A DNA stretch of 64,000 nucleotides from Pseudomonas fildesensis (GCF_001050345.1 NZ_LFMW01000001.1:434001-498000); one strand, 5' to 3'. Numbered from the stretch's first letter, positions 28,169 to 39,366 are shown. Translations and numbers: made by a program. Notes: a model not told the origin generated them from the sequence alone.

Positions 28169-28677
28169 AGGCTCAGCTCGGTGGAGAACAGCATGGCACG
28201 CACGGGCTCGGTGAGCAGTTCGTTGACGCCAACCCACTGCATCAGGCCCAAGGCGTCTTCACGCACCTGCCCCAGGTACGGCGCCTCGCGGTTGTCCAGG
28301 CCATAAGGCTTGAACTCCGCCAGGTCGCACCGCAGGGTCTCGGTGGCCTGTTCCAGAATCAGCCCCAGCCAGCGCGCCGCGACCCAGGGTTCTGGCTGGT
28401 AATTGACCAGCACCAGCCGTGTGCTGGTGCGGGTCTGGGCTGGTGTGCCGAAGGTCAGGGCGCAGAGGTCGATCACCGGCACCAACGCGCCGCGATGGGC
28501 GAAGATGCCCGCCACCCACAGCGGCGCGTGGGCGATGGGTTTGAGTGGCAGGCGCGGCAGCACCTCGGCCACTTCAGTGGCCCTGAGGGCAAAACGTTCG
28601 TTGCCGATGTGGAACACCAGGAACAACGCCTTTTTCGCTGCCGGGACGGCGCCGCGTTTAGCCGCGAGGTCGCTCAT
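28165..28677 (-). CDS. wspB: WspB, CheW-like coupling protein
   Basis: 170 residues, a single CheW domain (FLVFHIGNERFALRATEVAEVLPRL). It links WspA to WspE. Its ATG overlaps the wspA TGA by one base (TGATG). Confidence 0.94.
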   Translation of the reverse strand: MSDLAAKRGAVPAAKKALFLVFHIGNERFALRATEVAEVLPRLPLKPIAHAPLWVAGIFAHRGALVPVIDLCALTFGTPAQTRTSTRLVLVNYQPEPWVAARWLGLILEQATETLRCDLAEFKPYGLDNREAPYLGQVREDALGLMQWVGVNELLTEPVRAMLFSTELSL

Positions 28678-30299
28678 CAGACTTTGAAACGCGACACGCC
28701 GCTGCGCAGACCCACCGCAACCTGGCTCAGCTCATCAATGGCAAAGCTGGCCTGGCGCAGGGATTCCACGGTCTGGCTACTGGCATCGCCCAGTTGCACC
28801 AGGGCGTGGTTGATCTGCTCGGCACCGGTGGCCTGGGCCTGCATGCCTTCGTTGACCATCAACACGCGCGGCGCCAGCGCCTGTACCTGGTGGATGATCT
28901 GCGACAGTTGTTCGCCCACTTGCTGCACTTCGAACATGCCGCGGCGGACTTCTTCGGAGAACTTGTCCATGCCCATCACCCCGGCGGACACCGCCGATTG
29001 AATCTCACGCACCATTTGCTCGATATCGTAGGTCGCCACGGCGGTCTGGTCAGCCAGGCGCCGCACTTCGGTGGCCACCACGGCAAAACCGCGACCGTAC
29101 TCACCGGCCTTTTCAGCCTCGATGGCGGCATTGAGCGACAGCAGGTTGGTCTGGTCGGCCACCTTGACGATGGTCACCACCACTTGGTTTATGTTGCCGG
29201 CCTTCTCGTTGAGGATCGCCAGCTTGGCGTTGACCAGCTCGGCGGCGCCCATCACCGAGTGCATGGTTTCTTCCATACGTGCCAGGCCTTGCTGGCCGGA
29301 ACCGGCGGCAACCGAGGCTTGGTCGGCAGCAGTGGACACTTCGGTCATGGTGCGAACCAAGTCCTTGGAAGTGGCAGCGATTTCCCGCGAAGTAGCGCCG
29401 ATCTCCGTAGTGGTCGCAGCGGTTTCAGTGGCAGTGGCCTGTTGCTGCTTGGAGGTGGCGGCGATCTCGGTCACCGACGTGGTGACCTGCACCGACGAGC
29501 GTTGCGCCTGGGACACCAGGGCGGTCAGCTCGGTCATCATGTCGTTGAAGCCGGTCTCGACAGCACCGAATTCGTCCTTGCGCTCCAGGTTCAAGCGTTT
29601 GCTCAGGTCGCCGGTGCGCATGGTGTCGAGGATTTCAACGATGCGCTTCATCGGCGCCATGATCGCGCGCATCAGCAGCAGACCACAGAGGCCAGCGGCG
29701 AGAATGGCGATGACCAACGACACGGCCATGCTGATCTTCGCCGACAGCACGGACTCATCAATGGCCGCCGTGGCTCGGTCGGACACACTCTTGTTTTCGG
29801 TGATGATGTCGTTGAGCTTCATGCGCCCTTCGGTCCAGACCGGCGTCAATTGCTCTTCCAGCAACACATTCGCCCCGTGCAGGTCATTCGCGTCAACACG
29901 CGCCAGCACCTCGGCAAGGATCCTGTTGTAGTTGGTGTGCGCCGCCTTGAAGTTATCGAACTCCATGCGGTCAGCCTGGCTATGAATGGTTTTTTCGTAG
30001 TTGGCCATCTGCTGTTCAATACGCGCTTCGAAGGACTTGTAGTCCGTCTTGTCGGCATTGGTGAAAGTTTTATCGTCGCGCAGGCCGATGATATCAATGG
30101 TCTGCAAATAGCTGTCGACCCACGCGCTGCGGATCATCGAACTGAGATAGACGCCCGGCACCGCATCGTCACGGACCGCTTCCTGGCTGGTTTCGATCTT
30201 CAGCAACCGTGAGTAGGACACGACAACCATCAGCAGCATGATCGCGATAATCACCGCAAAGCTCGCCAAAATCCGCTGGCGCAAGGTCCAATTCTTCAC
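28677..30299 (-). CDS. wspA: WspA, surface-sensing methyl-accepting receptor
   Basis: 540 residues. Membrane segments at about 9-29 and 192-213 frame a periplasmic four-helix domain; HAMP follows ([15 protein letters not shown]), then the chemoreceptor signalling domain with the conserved hairpin tip ([19 protein letters not shown]). It senses surface contact or envelope stress and feeds WspE. First gene of the wsp operon; its promoter must lie in the 200 bases to its right, which also hold a REPIN. Confidence 0.96.
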   Translation of the reverse strand: MKNWTLRQRILASFAVIIAIMLLMVVVSYSRLLKIETSQEAVRDDAVPGVYLSSMIRSAWVDSYLQTIDIIGLRDDKTFTNADKTDYKSFEARIEQQMANYEKTIHSQADRMEFDNFKAAHTNYNRILAEVLARVDANDLHGANVLLEEQLTPVWTEGRMKLNDIITENKSVSDRATAAIDESVLSAKISMAVSLVIAILAAGLCGLLLMRAIMAPMKRIVEILDTMRTGDLSKRLNLERKDEFGAVETGFNDMMTELTALVSQAQRSSVQVTTSVTEIAATSKQQQATATETAATTTEIGATSREIAATSKDLVRTMTEVSTAADQASVAAGSGQQGLARMEETMHSVMGAAELVNAKLAILNEKAGNINQVVVTIVKVADQTNLLSLNAAIEAEKAGEYGRGFAVVATEVRRLADQTAVATYDIEQMVREIQSAVSAGVMGMDKFSEEVRRGMFEVQQVGEQLSQIIHQVQALAPRVLMVNEGMQAQATGAEQINHALVQLGDASSQTVESLRQASFAIDELSQVAVGLRSGVSRFKV

Positions 30300-30394
30300 A
30301 GTATTTCCTCGAGGGGCCGATCAAATGCCGAGGAGTATAGCTGAGCACATGCCCTCATTTATCAACGGGTTTCGATGTAGGGCGCTACACGATG

Positions 30395-30489
30395 CAAATG
30401 TGAGAGGGGCTTGCTCCCGATGGGGGTGGGTCAGCTACAGATAAGCTGACTGACACACCGCCATCGGGAGCAAGCCCCTCTCACATTTG
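30395..30489. repeat. REPIN (paired REP sequences)
   Basis: CAAATGTGAGAGGGGCTTGC at one end and its near-perfect complement at the other, with a second pair (CGATGG / CCATCG) inside and a variable loop. Same family as the 41.4 kb copy and the centre of the 21 kb palindrome. Confidence 0.85.
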
Positions 30490-30509
30490 GATCTGCGTAC
30501 GACACGTAT

Positions 30510-31217
30510 TTACTGGTTAAGGCGCACCTGCTTCTCCAGCTCGACCTTCAAGCCGGGCTCCAACTTGAGTTGCCGGGCCAGTTCATCAAGGTAGGACTTC
30601 TCCATGAAGTTCTCCTCATCCACCAGCATCACGCTGGCGATGTACATCTCGGCGGCCATTTCAGGCGTGCCTGCCGCCCGCGCCACATCGGCAGGATCCA
30701 GCGGTTTATTCAACTCGGCGTGCAGCCAGCTTTGCAGCTCGCGGTCGTTATCCAGCTTGGTGAATTCCCCCTCGATCAGCGCGCGCTCACGCTCATCCAC
30801 ATGCCCATCGGCCTTGGCTGCGGCCACCAGTGCCTTGAGGATGGCCTGGCTGTGCTGCTCGACCTGGGCCGGTGGCAGGCGGTCGATGGTTTGCGGTTCG
30901 CCTTGGGGCGCGCTGGCCTGTTGCGCCTGCCAGTTACCGTAGGCCTTGTAGGCAATCACACCCAACGCCGCCAAGCCGCCGTAGGTCAGGGCCTTGCCGC
31001 CGAACTTGCGCGCTTTTTTGTTACCCAGCAGCAGGCCCATGGCCCCGGCCGCCAGGGCGCCGCCGCCTGCTCCGCCGAGCAAACTGCCGAGGCCGCCACC
31101 ACCAAGCAATCCGCCCAAGGCACCTTTATCGTCGGATTTACGCTGACCGCCAGCCTTGTTCTGCAACATGTCCTGACCAGACTTGAGCAACTGATCGAGC
31201 AATCCACGGGTATTCAT
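30510..31217 (-). CDS. DUF533 (YebE-like) membrane protein with TerB-like domain
   Basis: 235 residues with GGAGG eleven bases before the ATG. The N-terminal half is glycine-rich (GALGGLLGGGGLGSLLGGAGG) and contains hydrophobic stretches at about 50-68 and 78-95. The C-terminal half (about 105-235) is a TerB-like acidic helical bundle (AAKADGHVDERERALIEGEF), a fold linked to metal binding and envelope stress. Function not established. Confidence 0.86.
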   Translation of the reverse strand: MNTRGLLDQLLKSGQDMLQNKAGGQRKSDDKGALGGLLGGGGLGSLLGGAGGGALAAGAMGLLLGNKKARKFGGKALTYGGLAALGVIAYKAYGNWQAQQASAPQGEPQTIDRLPPAQVEQHSQAILKALVAAAKADGHVDERERALIEGEFTKLDNDRELQSWLHAELNKPLDPADVARAAGTPEMAAEMYIASVMLVDEENFMEKSYLDELARQLKLEPGLKVELEKQVRLNQ

Positions 31218-31646
31218 TCGTAGCCTCCAGACACTAGGGTTCATAGGACCAATAGGCCCTCAGCGTAAAACTAAGTGCCAAAAAGCCCCGATCTAGAGTG
31301 CTTCCAGATGTAACGCGCTCTTGCAGCGGCCCTAATAAAGCCACCGGGTTATTTCAGGTATTCCACGGGGTCTGGTTTTGGGGCTGCTTCGCAGCCCAAC
31401 GCGGGGCAGGCCCGCTCGCCACAATGGGCTCGCTCGCCAGGCCCCCTGCATGTCAGGAAACACCTTGTTTCATATGCAACGCCATCACCCCGCCATCAAT
31501 CAATTTTCCTTCCCCACCGAACCGCTTAAGCTATCCGGCGTCTGTTTAATGTCCGTTGCGTTTGGCCGAAGGCATGTCCGAACCGTAATTTCTGATCCGC
31601 TACGTGCCAGGAACGGCGCGGGATTTGCTCACGACAGGTTGTCTCT
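31218..31646. other. Gene-free interval before opgD
   Basis: No coding sequence is convincing here. It contains a perfect hairpin GGGCTGC-TTC-GCAGCCC (31381-31397) followed by degenerate copies of CGCTCGCCA wording common to Pseudomonas intergenic repeats. The opgD promoter should lie in its right part. Confidence 0.6.
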
Positions 31647-33272
31647 ATGCACCGCAGGAATTTGCTCAAAGCGTCCATGGCCATTGCGGCTTACACCGGT
31701 TTATCGGCCAGCGGCCTGCTCGCCGCGCAGGCTTGGGCCGGGAACCGTGCCGCCGATGGCAAGGCCGTGGCGTTCGACTTCGAAACGCTCAAGGCCCAGG
31801 CCAAGCAGCTCGCAACCCGTGGCTACCAGGACACCAAACAGGTGCTGCCGCCGACCCTGGCGACTATGACCCCGCAGAATTTCAACGCCATCGGTTACGA
31901 CGGCAACCATTCGTTGTGGAAGGAATTGAACGGCCAGCTGGACGTGCAGTTCTTCCACGTTGGCATGGGTTTCAAGACGCCGGTGCGCATGCACAGCGTT
32001 GACCCCAAGACCCGTGAAGCCCGCGAAGTGCACTTCCGCCCTTCGCTGTTCAACTATGAAAAAACCACGGTCGACACCAAACAGTTGACCGGCGACCTGG
32101 GTTTCTCAGGCTTCAAGCTGTTCAAGGCGCCGGAACTGGATCGCCACGACGTGCTGTCGTTTCTCGGCGCCAGCTACTTCCGCGCGGTGGATTCCACCGG
32201 CCAGTACGGCCTTTCCGCACGCGGCCTGGCGATTGATACCTACGCGAAGAAGCGCGAGGAATTCCCCGACTTCACGCAGTTCTGGTTCGAAACGCCGGAC
32301 AAGAACGCCACGCGCTTCGTGGTCTACGCCCTGCTCGACTCGCCCAGTGCAACCGGCGCCTACCGCTTCGATATCGACTGCCAGGCCAACCAGGTAGTGA
32401 TGGCCATCGACGCCAACATCAATGCGCGTACCGCTATCGAACAACTGGGCATCGCCCCGATGACCAGCATGTTCAGCTGCGGCACTCATGAACGGCGGAT
32501 GTGCGACACCATCCACCCGCAAATCCACGATTCAGACCGCCTGGCGATGTGGCGCGGGAATGGCGAGTGGATCTGCCGCCCGCTGAACAACCCGGCCAAG
32601 CTGCAATTCAACGCATTTGCCGACACCGACCCGAAAGGCTTCGGCCTGGTGCAGACCGACCACGAGTTCGCCAGCTACCAGGACACCGTCGACTGGTACA
32701 GCAAGCGTCCGAGCCTGTGGGTAGAACCAACCACCGCCTGGGGCGAAGGCTCGATCGACCTGCTGGAAATCCCCACCACGGGCGAAACCCTGGACAATAT
32801 AGTGGCCTTCTGGACCCCGAAAAAACCCGTGGCAGCGGGCGAATCACTCAACTACGGCTACAAACTGTACTGGAGCGCCCTACCGCCGGTGAGCACGCCG
32901 TTGGCACAAGTCGACGCCACGCGTTCAGGCATGGGCGGCTTTACGGAAGGGTGGGCACCCGGCGAGCACTACCCGCAAGTCTGGGCACGGCGTTTTGCCG
33001 TGGACTTCAAGGGCGGTGGCCTGGATCGCCTGCCACCCGGCACCGGGATCGAACCGGTGGTGACGTGTTCCCACGGCCAGGTGAAGGATTTCAGCGTGCT
33101 GGTGCTCGACAGCATCAAGGGCTACCGCATCCTGTTCGACTGGTACCCGACCAGCGACAGCGTAGAACCGGTGGAACTGCGCCTGTTTATTCGAACCCAG
33201 GACCGCACCTTGAGTGAAACCTGGTTGTACCAGTACTTCCCGCCGGCACCGGACCAGCGCAAGTACACCTGA
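31647..33272 (+). CDS. opgD: Glucans biosynthesis protein D (OpgD/MdoD)
   Basis: 541 residues. N-terminal twin-arginine signal ([18 protein letters not shown]) ending at AQAWA, so it is exported folded to the periplasm. The rest is the OpgG/OpgD beta-sandwich fold with signature segments [26 protein letters not shown] and [16 protein letters not shown]. It shapes the osmoregulated periplasmic glucan backbone. Single gene here; opgGH are not in the window. Confidence 0.95.
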   Translation: MHRRNLLKASMAIAAYTGLSASGLLAAQAWAGNRAADGKAVAFDFETLKAQAKQLATRGYQDTKQVLPPTLATMTPQNFNAIGYDGNHSLWKELNGQLDVQFFHVGMGFKTPVRMHSVDPKTREAREVHFRPSLFNYEKTTVDTKQLTGDLGFSGFKLFKAPELDRHDVLSFLGASYFRAVDSTGQYGLSARGLAIDTYAKKREEFPDFTQFWFETPDKNATRFVVYALLDSPSATGAYRFDIDCQANQVVMAIDANINARTAIEQLGIAPMTSMFSCGTHERRMCDTIHPQIHDSDRLAMWRGNGEWICRPLNNPAKLQFNAFADTDPKGFGLVQTDHEFASYQDTVDWYSKRPSLWVEPTTAWGEGSIDLLEIPTTGETLDNIVAFWTPKKPVAAGESLNYGYKLYWSALPPVSTPLAQVDATRSGMGGFTEGWAPGEHYPQVWARRFAVDFKGGGLDRLPPGTGIEPVVTCSHGQVKDFSVLVLDSIKGYRILFDWYPTSDSVEPVELRLFIRTQDRTLSETWLYQYFPPAPDQRKYT

Positions 33273-33276
33273 CACC

Positions 33277-33398
33277 GATCATTCCCGCGCTCTGCGTGGG
33301 AATGCCGCCCGAGAAGCTCCGCGTCCACCTCACGTCCTGCGCAAGGGCGACGCGGAGCGTCACGGTATACATTCCCACTTAGAGCGTGGAACGATCGT
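33277..33398. repeat. Dispersed intergenic inverted repeat, copy 3 (full)
   Basis: Same element as at 15.3 kb: outer ends CATTCCCGCGCTCTGCGTGG and TAGAGCGTGGAACGATCG, inner pair CTCCGCGTC and GACGCGGAG. Lies directly after opgD and before the 61-residue gene. Confidence 0.75.
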
Positions 33399-33406
33399 AT
33401 GAACGA

Positions 33407-33592
33407 CTAGAACCGCGACACACTCTTCATCGCCCCAATCAGATACCGCATCGCCACCTGATCGTTCTCGGTCAGGGCGCGATACTGTGCCAGCAATTCG
33501 GCCTCATCCGAACTCAACCTGCGACCGCGCAAGGCCAACCTGCGCGTCAGAAAACACACTACCGCACCCGCTACACCATAGGACTTGGCCAT
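33407..33592 (-). CDS. Small conserved hypothetical protein
   Basis: 61 residues with a strong AGGAG site about nine bases before ATG. N-terminus MAKSYGVAGAVVCFLTRRLA is weakly hydrophobic; the rest is helical (SSDEAELLAQYRALTENDQVAMRYLIGAM), resembling the ends of small regulators with a C-terminal helix pair. I do not recognise a named family. About 270 bases upstream towards the OYE gene hold no other gene. Confidence 0.6.
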   Translation of the reverse strand: MAKSYGVAGAVVCFLTRRLALRGRRLSSDEAELLAQYRALTENDQVAMRYLIGAMKSVSRF

Positions 33593-33814
33593 GGACTGCT
33601 TCTCCTGATATCGAACAAATACTCCTGGTGCCCATCACCTGCCTCCCGTGAAGCGCAATGCCTACGTGGGCAAACCGAATGACTTCCTGGGCCAGAAATC
33701 AGACTCACCCTAAGAGTAGAAACAATCTCGATGCTTGTGGGATTTTTTTAGAGTATTCACTTAAATAAATTGCTTCGGTAACAAATACCTACAGCTTTAT
33801 CCCACAGACCAGGC

Positions 33815-33845
33815 GTAAAAAAACCCACCGGGTCAGGGTGGGTTT
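33815..33845 (-). terminator. Terminator of the OYE gene
   Basis: AAACCCACC / GGTGGGTTT stem, followed on the minus strand by a T7 run. Confidence 0.9.
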
Positions 33846-33864
33846 CGATGGAACGAGCGAAAGG

Positions 33865-34971
33865 TCAATCCCTGAGATCAGACTCATGAATCGGCTGGTC
33901 ACGGTGAGTCGCCCGTTGGTACTGCGCCGGCCAGATCGCCTTGCGCCCGCCGAGATCGTCGTCGGCGTGCAGCGGCCAGTACGGGTCTCGCAACAGTTCA
34001 CGTGCGAGGAAGATGAGGTCGGCCTGGCAGGTGCGCAGGATGTGTTCGGCTTGGGCCGGTTCGGTAATCATGCCGACAGTGCCAGTGGCTATCCCCGACT
34101 CCTTGCGCACGCGCTCGGCAAAGCGCGTCTGGTAACCGGGGCCGGTGGGGATCTCGGCATTGGCGGCGGTGCCACCGGAGGACACGTCGATCAGGTCCAC
34201 GCCCAGGGCCTTCAGACGGCGCGCGAGTTCCACTGTTTCATCAGGGTTCCAGCCGTCTTCCACCCAGTCGGTGGCTGACACTCGCACAAATAACGGCAGA
34301 TCCTGAGGCCAGGCTTCGCGCACGGCTTCGGTGACTTGCAGCACCAGGCGGATACGGTTTTCAAAGGAACCGCCGTAGTGGTCCTGACGCTGGTTGCTCA
34401 GGGGCGAGAGAAATTGGTGCAGCAGGTAACCGTGAGCGGCGTGGATTTCCACCACTTCAAAACCGGCAGTCAATGCGCGTTTGGCGGCGGCGACAAAGTC
34501 GGCGATCACTTGCTGGATCTGCCCTTCGTCGAGCTGATTGGGTTGCGTGTGATTCGGGTCAAAGGCAATCGGCGATGGCCCCACCGGCACCCAGCCGCCC
34601 TCTTCCGACTTGACGCTGCCGTGCTTGCCGATCCAAGGACGATGGGTGCTGGCCTTGCGCCCGGCATGGGCCAGTTGAATCCCGGCCACAGCGCCTTGGG
34701 CCGCGATAAAGCGGGTGATGCGTTGCAGCGGTTCGATCTGTGCGTCGTTCCACAAGCCCAGGTCTTCGGCGGTGATGCGACCATCGGCGGTCACGGCGGT
34801 GGCTTCGGTGAAAATCAACCCGGCGCCGCCGACGGCACGGCTGCCGAGGTGGACCAGGTGCCAGTCATTGGCCAGGCCATCCACGCTTGAGTACTGGCAC
34901 ATCGGCGACACGGCAATGCGGTTGAGCAGGGTCAATTGGCGCAGGGTATAGGGTTCGAGCAGCTGACTCAT
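33865..34971 (-). CDS. Old Yellow Enzyme family NADH:flavin oxidoreductase (YqjM-like)
   Basis: 368 residues; FMN-dependent TIM-barrel ene-reductase. FMN/active-site segments: NRIAVSPMCQYSSVDG, HAGRKAST, and the His pair in VEIHAAHGYLLHQFLSP. The N-terminal Cys in MCQYS and length put it with class III (YqjM/XenA-type) enzymes that reduce activated alkenes and nitro compounds. Start at MSQLLEPYT; the longer reading is not supported. Expected to be detoxifying; substrate unknown. Confidence 0.92.
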   Translation of the reverse strand: MSQLLEPYTLRQLTLLNRIAVSPMCQYSSVDGLANDWHLVHLGSRAVGGAGLIFTEATAVTADGRITAEDLGLWNDAQIEPLQRITRFIAAQGAVAGIQLAHAGRKASTHRPWIGKHGSVKSEEGGWVPVGPSPIAFDPNHTQPNQLDEGQIQQVIADFVAAAKRALTAGFEVVEIHAAHGYLLHQFLSPLSNQRQDHYGGSFENRIRLVLQVTEAVREAWPQDLPLFVRVSATDWVEDGWNPDETVELARRLKALGVDLIDVSSGGTAANAEIPTGPGYQTRFAERVRKESGIATGTVGMITEPAQAEHILRTCQADLIFLARELLRDPYWPLHADDDLGGRKAIWPAQYQRATHRDQPIHESDLRD

Positions 34972-35062
34972 GGCGCACCTCTTCTGGGTTCTGTGGGCAC
35001 TATTCAAACAGTGCTTAGAGCCTAGTCGACAACGGTGGATTGCACAGGGTTCAGACGCAAAG

Positions 35063-35085
35063 CGGGAGCCGATTGCCAGCTCCCG
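35063..35085 (-). terminator. Possible kup terminator
   Basis: CGGGAGC / GCTCCCG stem with a 9-base loop just past the kup stop; the following run is only GCTTTG, so it is a weak terminator. Confidence 0.45.
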
Positions 35086-35097
35086 TGCTGCAACGGC

Positions 35098-36999
35098 CTA
35101 CATTTCGATCTGGGTGCCCAGTTCGATCACCCGGTTTACCGGGAGTTTGAAGAAGCGCAGGTTGCCGTTGGCGTTCTTCAACATGAACGCAAACAAACCT
35201 TCGCGCCATCGGGCCATGCCTTCGATCTTCGAGGCGATCACCGTTTCGCGGCTGAGGAAGTACGTCGTGCGCATCGGACTGAAATCCAGGTCATCCAAAT
35301 GGCACAGCTTCAGCGCTTCAGGCACGTCCGGCTCATCGGTAAAACCGAAGTGCAGGATGACGCGGAAGAAACCTTCCCCGTAGGCATCCACCTCGAAGCG
35401 CCGTGAGGCAGGTACGCGCGGAATATCTTCATAAACCACCGTCAACAACACCACCTGCTCGTGCAATACCTGGTTATGCAGCAGGTTGTGCAACAGCGCA
35501 TGGGGCACTGCGTCGGGCCGCGCGGTGAGGAATACCGCCGTGCCCTGGACACGATGGGGCGGCTGTACGCGGATACTGCTGATAAATATCGGCAGCGGCA
35601 GGCCGCCCTCGTCGAGACGGTCGACCAGCAATTGCTTGCCGCGCTTCCAGGTGGTCATCAGCACGAACAACACGATCCCCGCCAGCACCGGGAAGGCGCC
35701 GCCCTGGATGATCTTCGGCACGTTGGCGGCAAAGAACAGGCCGTCGACCAGCAAGCAGCAGAGCAATAGCGGCACAGCCAGCACCGGAGGCCATTTCCAC
35801 AACAGCAGCATCACCGCCGCCACCAGGATGGTGGTCATCAGCATGGTGCCGGTCACCGCCACGCCGTAGGCCGACGCCAGCGCGCCGGAGGACTCGAAGC
35901 CCAGTACCAGCAGGATTACGCCGACCATCAGCGACCAGTTCACCGCGCCGATATAGATCTGGCCCTGTTCGGCACTCGAGGTGTGCTGGATGTGCATGCG
36001 CGGAATGTAACCCAGCTGGATCGCCTGGCGGGTCAACGAGAACGCGCCGGAAATGACCGCCTGGGATGCGATCACCGTGGCCAGTGTGGACAACACCACC
36101 AGCGGGATCAGCGCCCAGCTTGGCGCCAACAGGTAGAACGGGTTGCGCGCGGCTTCCGGGTCGCCGAGCAGCATGGCACCCTGGCCGAAATAGTTGAGCA
36201 CCAGCGCCGGCAGCACGAGGATGAACCAGGCGCGAGCGATGGGTTTGCGACCGAAGTGGCCCATGTCGGCATACAGCGCCTCGGCGCCGGTCAGCGCCAG
36301 CACCACCGCGCCAAGGATCGCTACACCGATACCGGGATGGACCATAAAGAAGCGCACGCCCCACACCGGGTTCATCGCATTCAGCACTTCAGGCTGCTGC
36401 AGGATGCCGTAGACGCCGAGGGCGCCCAGCACCAGGAACCAGGTGACCATCACCGGGCCGAACAGCTTGCCGATGCGGTCGGTGCCGTGTTTCTGGATCA
36501 GGAACAGCGCCACCAGCACCACCAGCGCGATCGGTACCACCCATTTTTCCAGGCCATCGAACGCCAGTTCCAGGCCTTCAATAGCCGACAACACGGAAAT
36601 CGCCGGGGTGATCATGCTGTCGCCGTAGAACAGCGCCGCGCCGCAAAGGCCGCACACCACCAGGAAGCTGCGCAGCCGCTTACGCGTGCCGGCCGCGCGT
36701 CGCGCCAGCGCAGTAAGCGCCATGATGCCGCCCTCGCCCTGGTTGTCGGCGCGCAGCACGAACAGCATATATTTGATCGACACTACCCAGATCAGCGACC
36801 AGAAGATCAGCGCCAGGATCCCCAATACGCCGTCATGGTTGACCTGAACCCCATAACCGCCGTTGAACACCTCTTTGAGGGTGTAGAGCGGGCTGGTACC
36901 GATATCGCCGTAAACCACCCCGACCGCTGCCACCAGCATGCCTATCGGCTTGGCGTTTGAATGCTCGGCATCCGCTGCCTGACTACTTGCCTGACCCAT
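35098..36999 (-). CDS. kup: Low-affinity potassium uptake permease Kup
   Basis: 633 residues. The N-terminal two thirds contains about 12 membrane segments with the family motif [19 protein letters not shown] at about 29-48; the C-terminal 190 residues form the soluble domain ([22 protein letters not shown]). A K+/H+ symporter. The ATG is preferred over the TTG just before it because GGAG is six bases upstream of the ATG. Confidence 0.96.
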   Translation of the reverse strand: MGQASSQAADAEHSNAKPIGMLVAAVGVVYGDIGTSPLYTLKEVFNGGYGVQVNHDGVLGILALIFWSLIWVVSIKYMLFVLRADNQGEGGIMALTALARRAAGTRKRLRSFLVVCGLCGAALFYGDSMITPAISVLSAIEGLELAFDGLEKWVVPIALVVLVALFLIQKHGTDRIGKLFGPVMVTWFLVLGALGVYGILQQPEVLNAMNPVWGVRFFMVHPGIGVAILGAVVLALTGAEALYADMGHFGRKPIARAWFILVLPALVLNYFGQGAMLLGDPEAARNPFYLLAPSWALIPLVVLSTLATVIASQAVISGAFSLTRQAIQLGYIPRMHIQHTSSAEQGQIYIGAVNWSLMVGVILLVLGFESSGALASAYGVAVTGTMLMTTILVAAVMLLLWKWPPVLAVPLLLCCLLVDGLFFAANVPKIIQGGAFPVLAGIVLFVLMTTWKRGKQLLVDRLDEGGLPLPIFISSIRVQPPHRVQGTAVFLTARPDAVPHALLHNLLHNQVLHEQVVLLTVVYEDIPRVPASRRFEVDAYGEGFFRVILHFGFTDEPDVPEALKLCHLDDLDFSPMRTTYFLSRETVIASKIEGMARWREGLFAFMLKNANGNLRFFKLPVNRVIELGTQIEM

Positions 37000-37291
37000 C
37001 AACCACTCCTGCCCTTTGACCTGAGGTCTTTTATAAACAACGCGTCTAAGCTGAACCCAGCATGATGCGCCGTTTTACTTCTCGTAACAGACGTTTTATT
37101 GACCCCCGGGTTTCACCCGTGTGCAACGGCGGGAAGCATAGCGCAGCACTCGTCGCATTTCCCTGCATAAAGCTGGTCAAGTGCGTTGCCCGTCGCTAGA
37201 ATTGCGCACTTTTTGATCAGAGGCGCACCAAGCGCCCGTCCGCAGCCCTGTCGTGCCCGACTGGCGGCGTCATTCAATACCGAGGTTAGAC

Positions 37292-38632
37292 ATGTCCACC
37301 ACCATCGCAAAAGCCAACCCCAAGGTTGGCTTTGTTTCCCTGGGTTGCCCGAAGGCTCTGGTCGACTCCGAACGCATCCTGACGCAATTGCGCATGGAAG
37401 GTTATGACGTCGTGTCCACTTACCAGGACGCTGACGTGGTGGTGGTCAACACCTGCGGCTTCATTGACTCGGCCAAGGCGGAGTCCCTGGAAGTGATCGG
37501 CGAAGCCATCAAGGAGAACGGCAAGGTCATCGTCACCGGCTGCATGGGTGTCGAAGAAGGCAACATCCGCAAGGTGCACCCGAGCGTGCTGGCCGTGACC
37601 GGCCCGCAGCAGTACGAGCAGGTAGTCAATGCCGTGCACCAAGTGGTGCCGCCGCGCCAGGACCACAACCCGCTGATCGACCTGGTGCCGCCGCAAGGTA
37701 TCAAGCTGACCCCGCGCCACTACGCCTACCTGAAGATTTCCGAAGGCTGCAACCACAGCTGCAGCTTCTGCATCATCCCGTCGATGCGCGGCAAGCTGGT
37801 CAGCCGCCCGGTCGGTGATGTGCTGGACGAAGCCCAGCGCCTGGTCAAATCCGGCGTGAAAGAGCTGCTGGTGATCTCCCAGGACACCAGCGCCTATGGC
37901 GTCGACGTGAAATACCGCACCGGCTTCTGGAACGGCGCGCCGGTGAAAACCCGCATGACCGAACTCTGCGAAGCCCTCAGCAGCCTGGGCGTGTGGGTGC
38001 GCCTGCACTACGTTTACCCGTACCCGCACGTGGATGAGCTGATCCCGTTGATGGCCGCCGGCAAGATCCTGCCGTACCTGGACATCCCGTTCCAGCACGC
38101 CAGCCCGAAAGTCCTCAAGGCCATGAAACGCCCAGCCTTCGAAGACAAGACCCTGGCGCGCATCAAGAACTGGCGCGAGATCTGCCCGGAACTGATCATC
38201 CGTTCGACCTTTATCGTCGGCTTCCCCGGCGAAACCGAAGAAGACTTCCAGTACCTGCTGGACTGGCTGACCGAAGCCCAACTGGACCGCGTCGGCTGCT
38301 TCCAGTACTCGCCGGTGGAAGGTGCTCCGGCCAATCTGCTGGACCTGGCCGTGGTGCCAGATGACGTCAAGCAAGACCGTTGGGATCGCTTCATGGCGCA
38401 CCAACAGGCCATCAGCTCGGCGCGCCTGCAACTGCGCATCGGCAAGGAAATCGAAGTACTGATCGACGAAGTCGACGAACAGGGCGCGGTTGGCCGCTGC
38501 TTCTTCGACGCCCCGGAAATCGACGGTAATGTGTTTATCGACGATGCCAGCGGCTTGAAGCCGGGCGACAAGGTGTGGTGCACCGTGACCGACGCCGACG
38601 AGTACGATTTGTGGGCTGAAAAACGCGTCTAA
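37292..38632 (+). CDS. rimO: Ribosomal protein S12 methylthiotransferase RimO
   Basis: 446 residues; radical-SAM enzyme adding a methylthio group to Asp89 of S12. N-terminal UPF0004 domain ([23 protein letters not shown]), radical SAM cluster motif CNHSCSFC at about 147-154, and C-terminal TRAM domain ([20 protein letters not shown]). The start matches the family and follows a GAGG site. Divergent from kup across a 292-base gap with no other gene. Confidence 0.97.
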   Translation: MSTTIAKANPKVGFVSLGCPKALVDSERILTQLRMEGYDVVSTYQDADVVVVNTCGFIDSAKAESLEVIGEAIKENGKVIVTGCMGVEEGNIRKVHPSVLAVTGPQQYEQVVNAVHQVVPPRQDHNPLIDLVPPQGIKLTPRHYAYLKISEGCNHSCSFCIIPSMRGKLVSRPVGDVLDEAQRLVKSGVKELLVISQDTSAYGVDVKYRTGFWNGAPVKTRMTELCEALSSLGVWVRLHYVYPYPHVDELIPLMAAGKILPYLDIPFQHASPKVLKAMKRPAFEDKTLARIKNWREICPELIIRSTFIVGFPGETEEDFQYLLDWLTEAQLDRVGCFQYSPVEGAPANLLDLAVVPDDVKQDRWDRFMAHQQAISSARLQLRIGKEIEVLIDEVDEQGAVGRCFFDAPEIDGNVFIDDASGLKPGDKVWCTVTDADEYDLWAEKRV

Positions 38633-38646
38633 GCTGTAAAAAATTG

Positions 38647-38684
38647 AAAAAGCCCTGCCTCTGGACAAGATGCGGGGCTTTTTT
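38647..38684 (+). terminator. rimO terminator
   Basis: AAGCCCTGC / GCGGGGCTT stem followed by T6. Confidence 0.9.
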
Positions 38685-38735
38685 AGGTCTATCGTTTTGC
38701 CCATCAGCACCGATCACCGGCAAGGGGCAGCGGGC

Positions 38736-39206
38736 ATGCGTCAGCATTCGACTATCCACACACCTAAAACCAGCGACTACCCAGAGTTGGCGCGCATCTG
38801 GGAGGCCTCGGTGCGGGCCACCCATGTTTTTTTGCCGGACAGTTACATCGTGTTGCTGAAAAACCTGGTGCTGACCCGCTACCTGGATGCCGTCATGCTG
38901 ATCTGCACCAAGGACTCGCGCCAGCGTATCACCGGGTTTGCCGGGGTGGCGGCGGGCAAGGTCGAGATGCTGTTCATTGACCCGCAGCACCGGGGCCAGG
39001 GCCTGGGCCGGCAATTGCTGCGTTATGCGATCGAGTGTATGAATGCCGATCAATTGGACGTCAACGAACAGAACCCGCAGGCCCTGGGGTTTTACTTCAA
39101 GCAGGGCTTTGAGGTGATTGGACGCACGGAACATGACGGCTTGGGCCAGCCCTATCCATTGCTGCACCTGCGTCTGCGCCAACAGCAACAAATACGCAGC
39201 GGCTGA
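38736..39206 (+). CDS. GNAT-family N-acetyltransferase
   Basis: 156 residues. Acetyl-CoA loop VEMLFIDPQHRGQGLGRQLL at about 78-97, and the C-terminal NPQALGFYFKQGFEVIGR motif. Similar to YjaB-type acetyltransferases (its ending QPYPLLHLRL agrees). Start follows AAGGGG. Substrate unknown. Confidence 0.87.
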   Translation: MRQHSTIHTPKTSDYPELARIWEASVRATHVFLPDSYIVLLKNLVLTRYLDAVMLICTKDSRQRITGFAGVAAGKVEMLFIDPQHRGQGLGRQLLRYAIECMNADQLDVNEQNPQALGFYFKQGFEVIGRTEHDGLGQPYPLLHLRLRQQQQIRSG

Positions 39207-39221
39207 AACGCCACCGATCAT

Positions 39222-39251
39222 CTGTAGGAGCCGGCAAGCCGGCTCCTACAG
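39222..39251. repeat. Perfect inverted repeat (CTGTAGGAGCCGG hairpin)
   Basis: Thirteen-base arms CTGTAGGAGCCGG / CCGGCTCCTACAG and a 4-base loop; a single REP-type unit common between genes in this species complex. It may also end the upstream transcript. Confidence 0.8.
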
Positions 39252-39366
39252 ATGGATAGGCGTGTTTCAGGTAAATTCGGGTAAAAAGCACCGTGCTGAA
39301 ATGGGGCCGGGATTAACCGGCTCCAGGCAGGTACAATAGCCGCCCCCTTTTGTTACGGCCCTTGTC

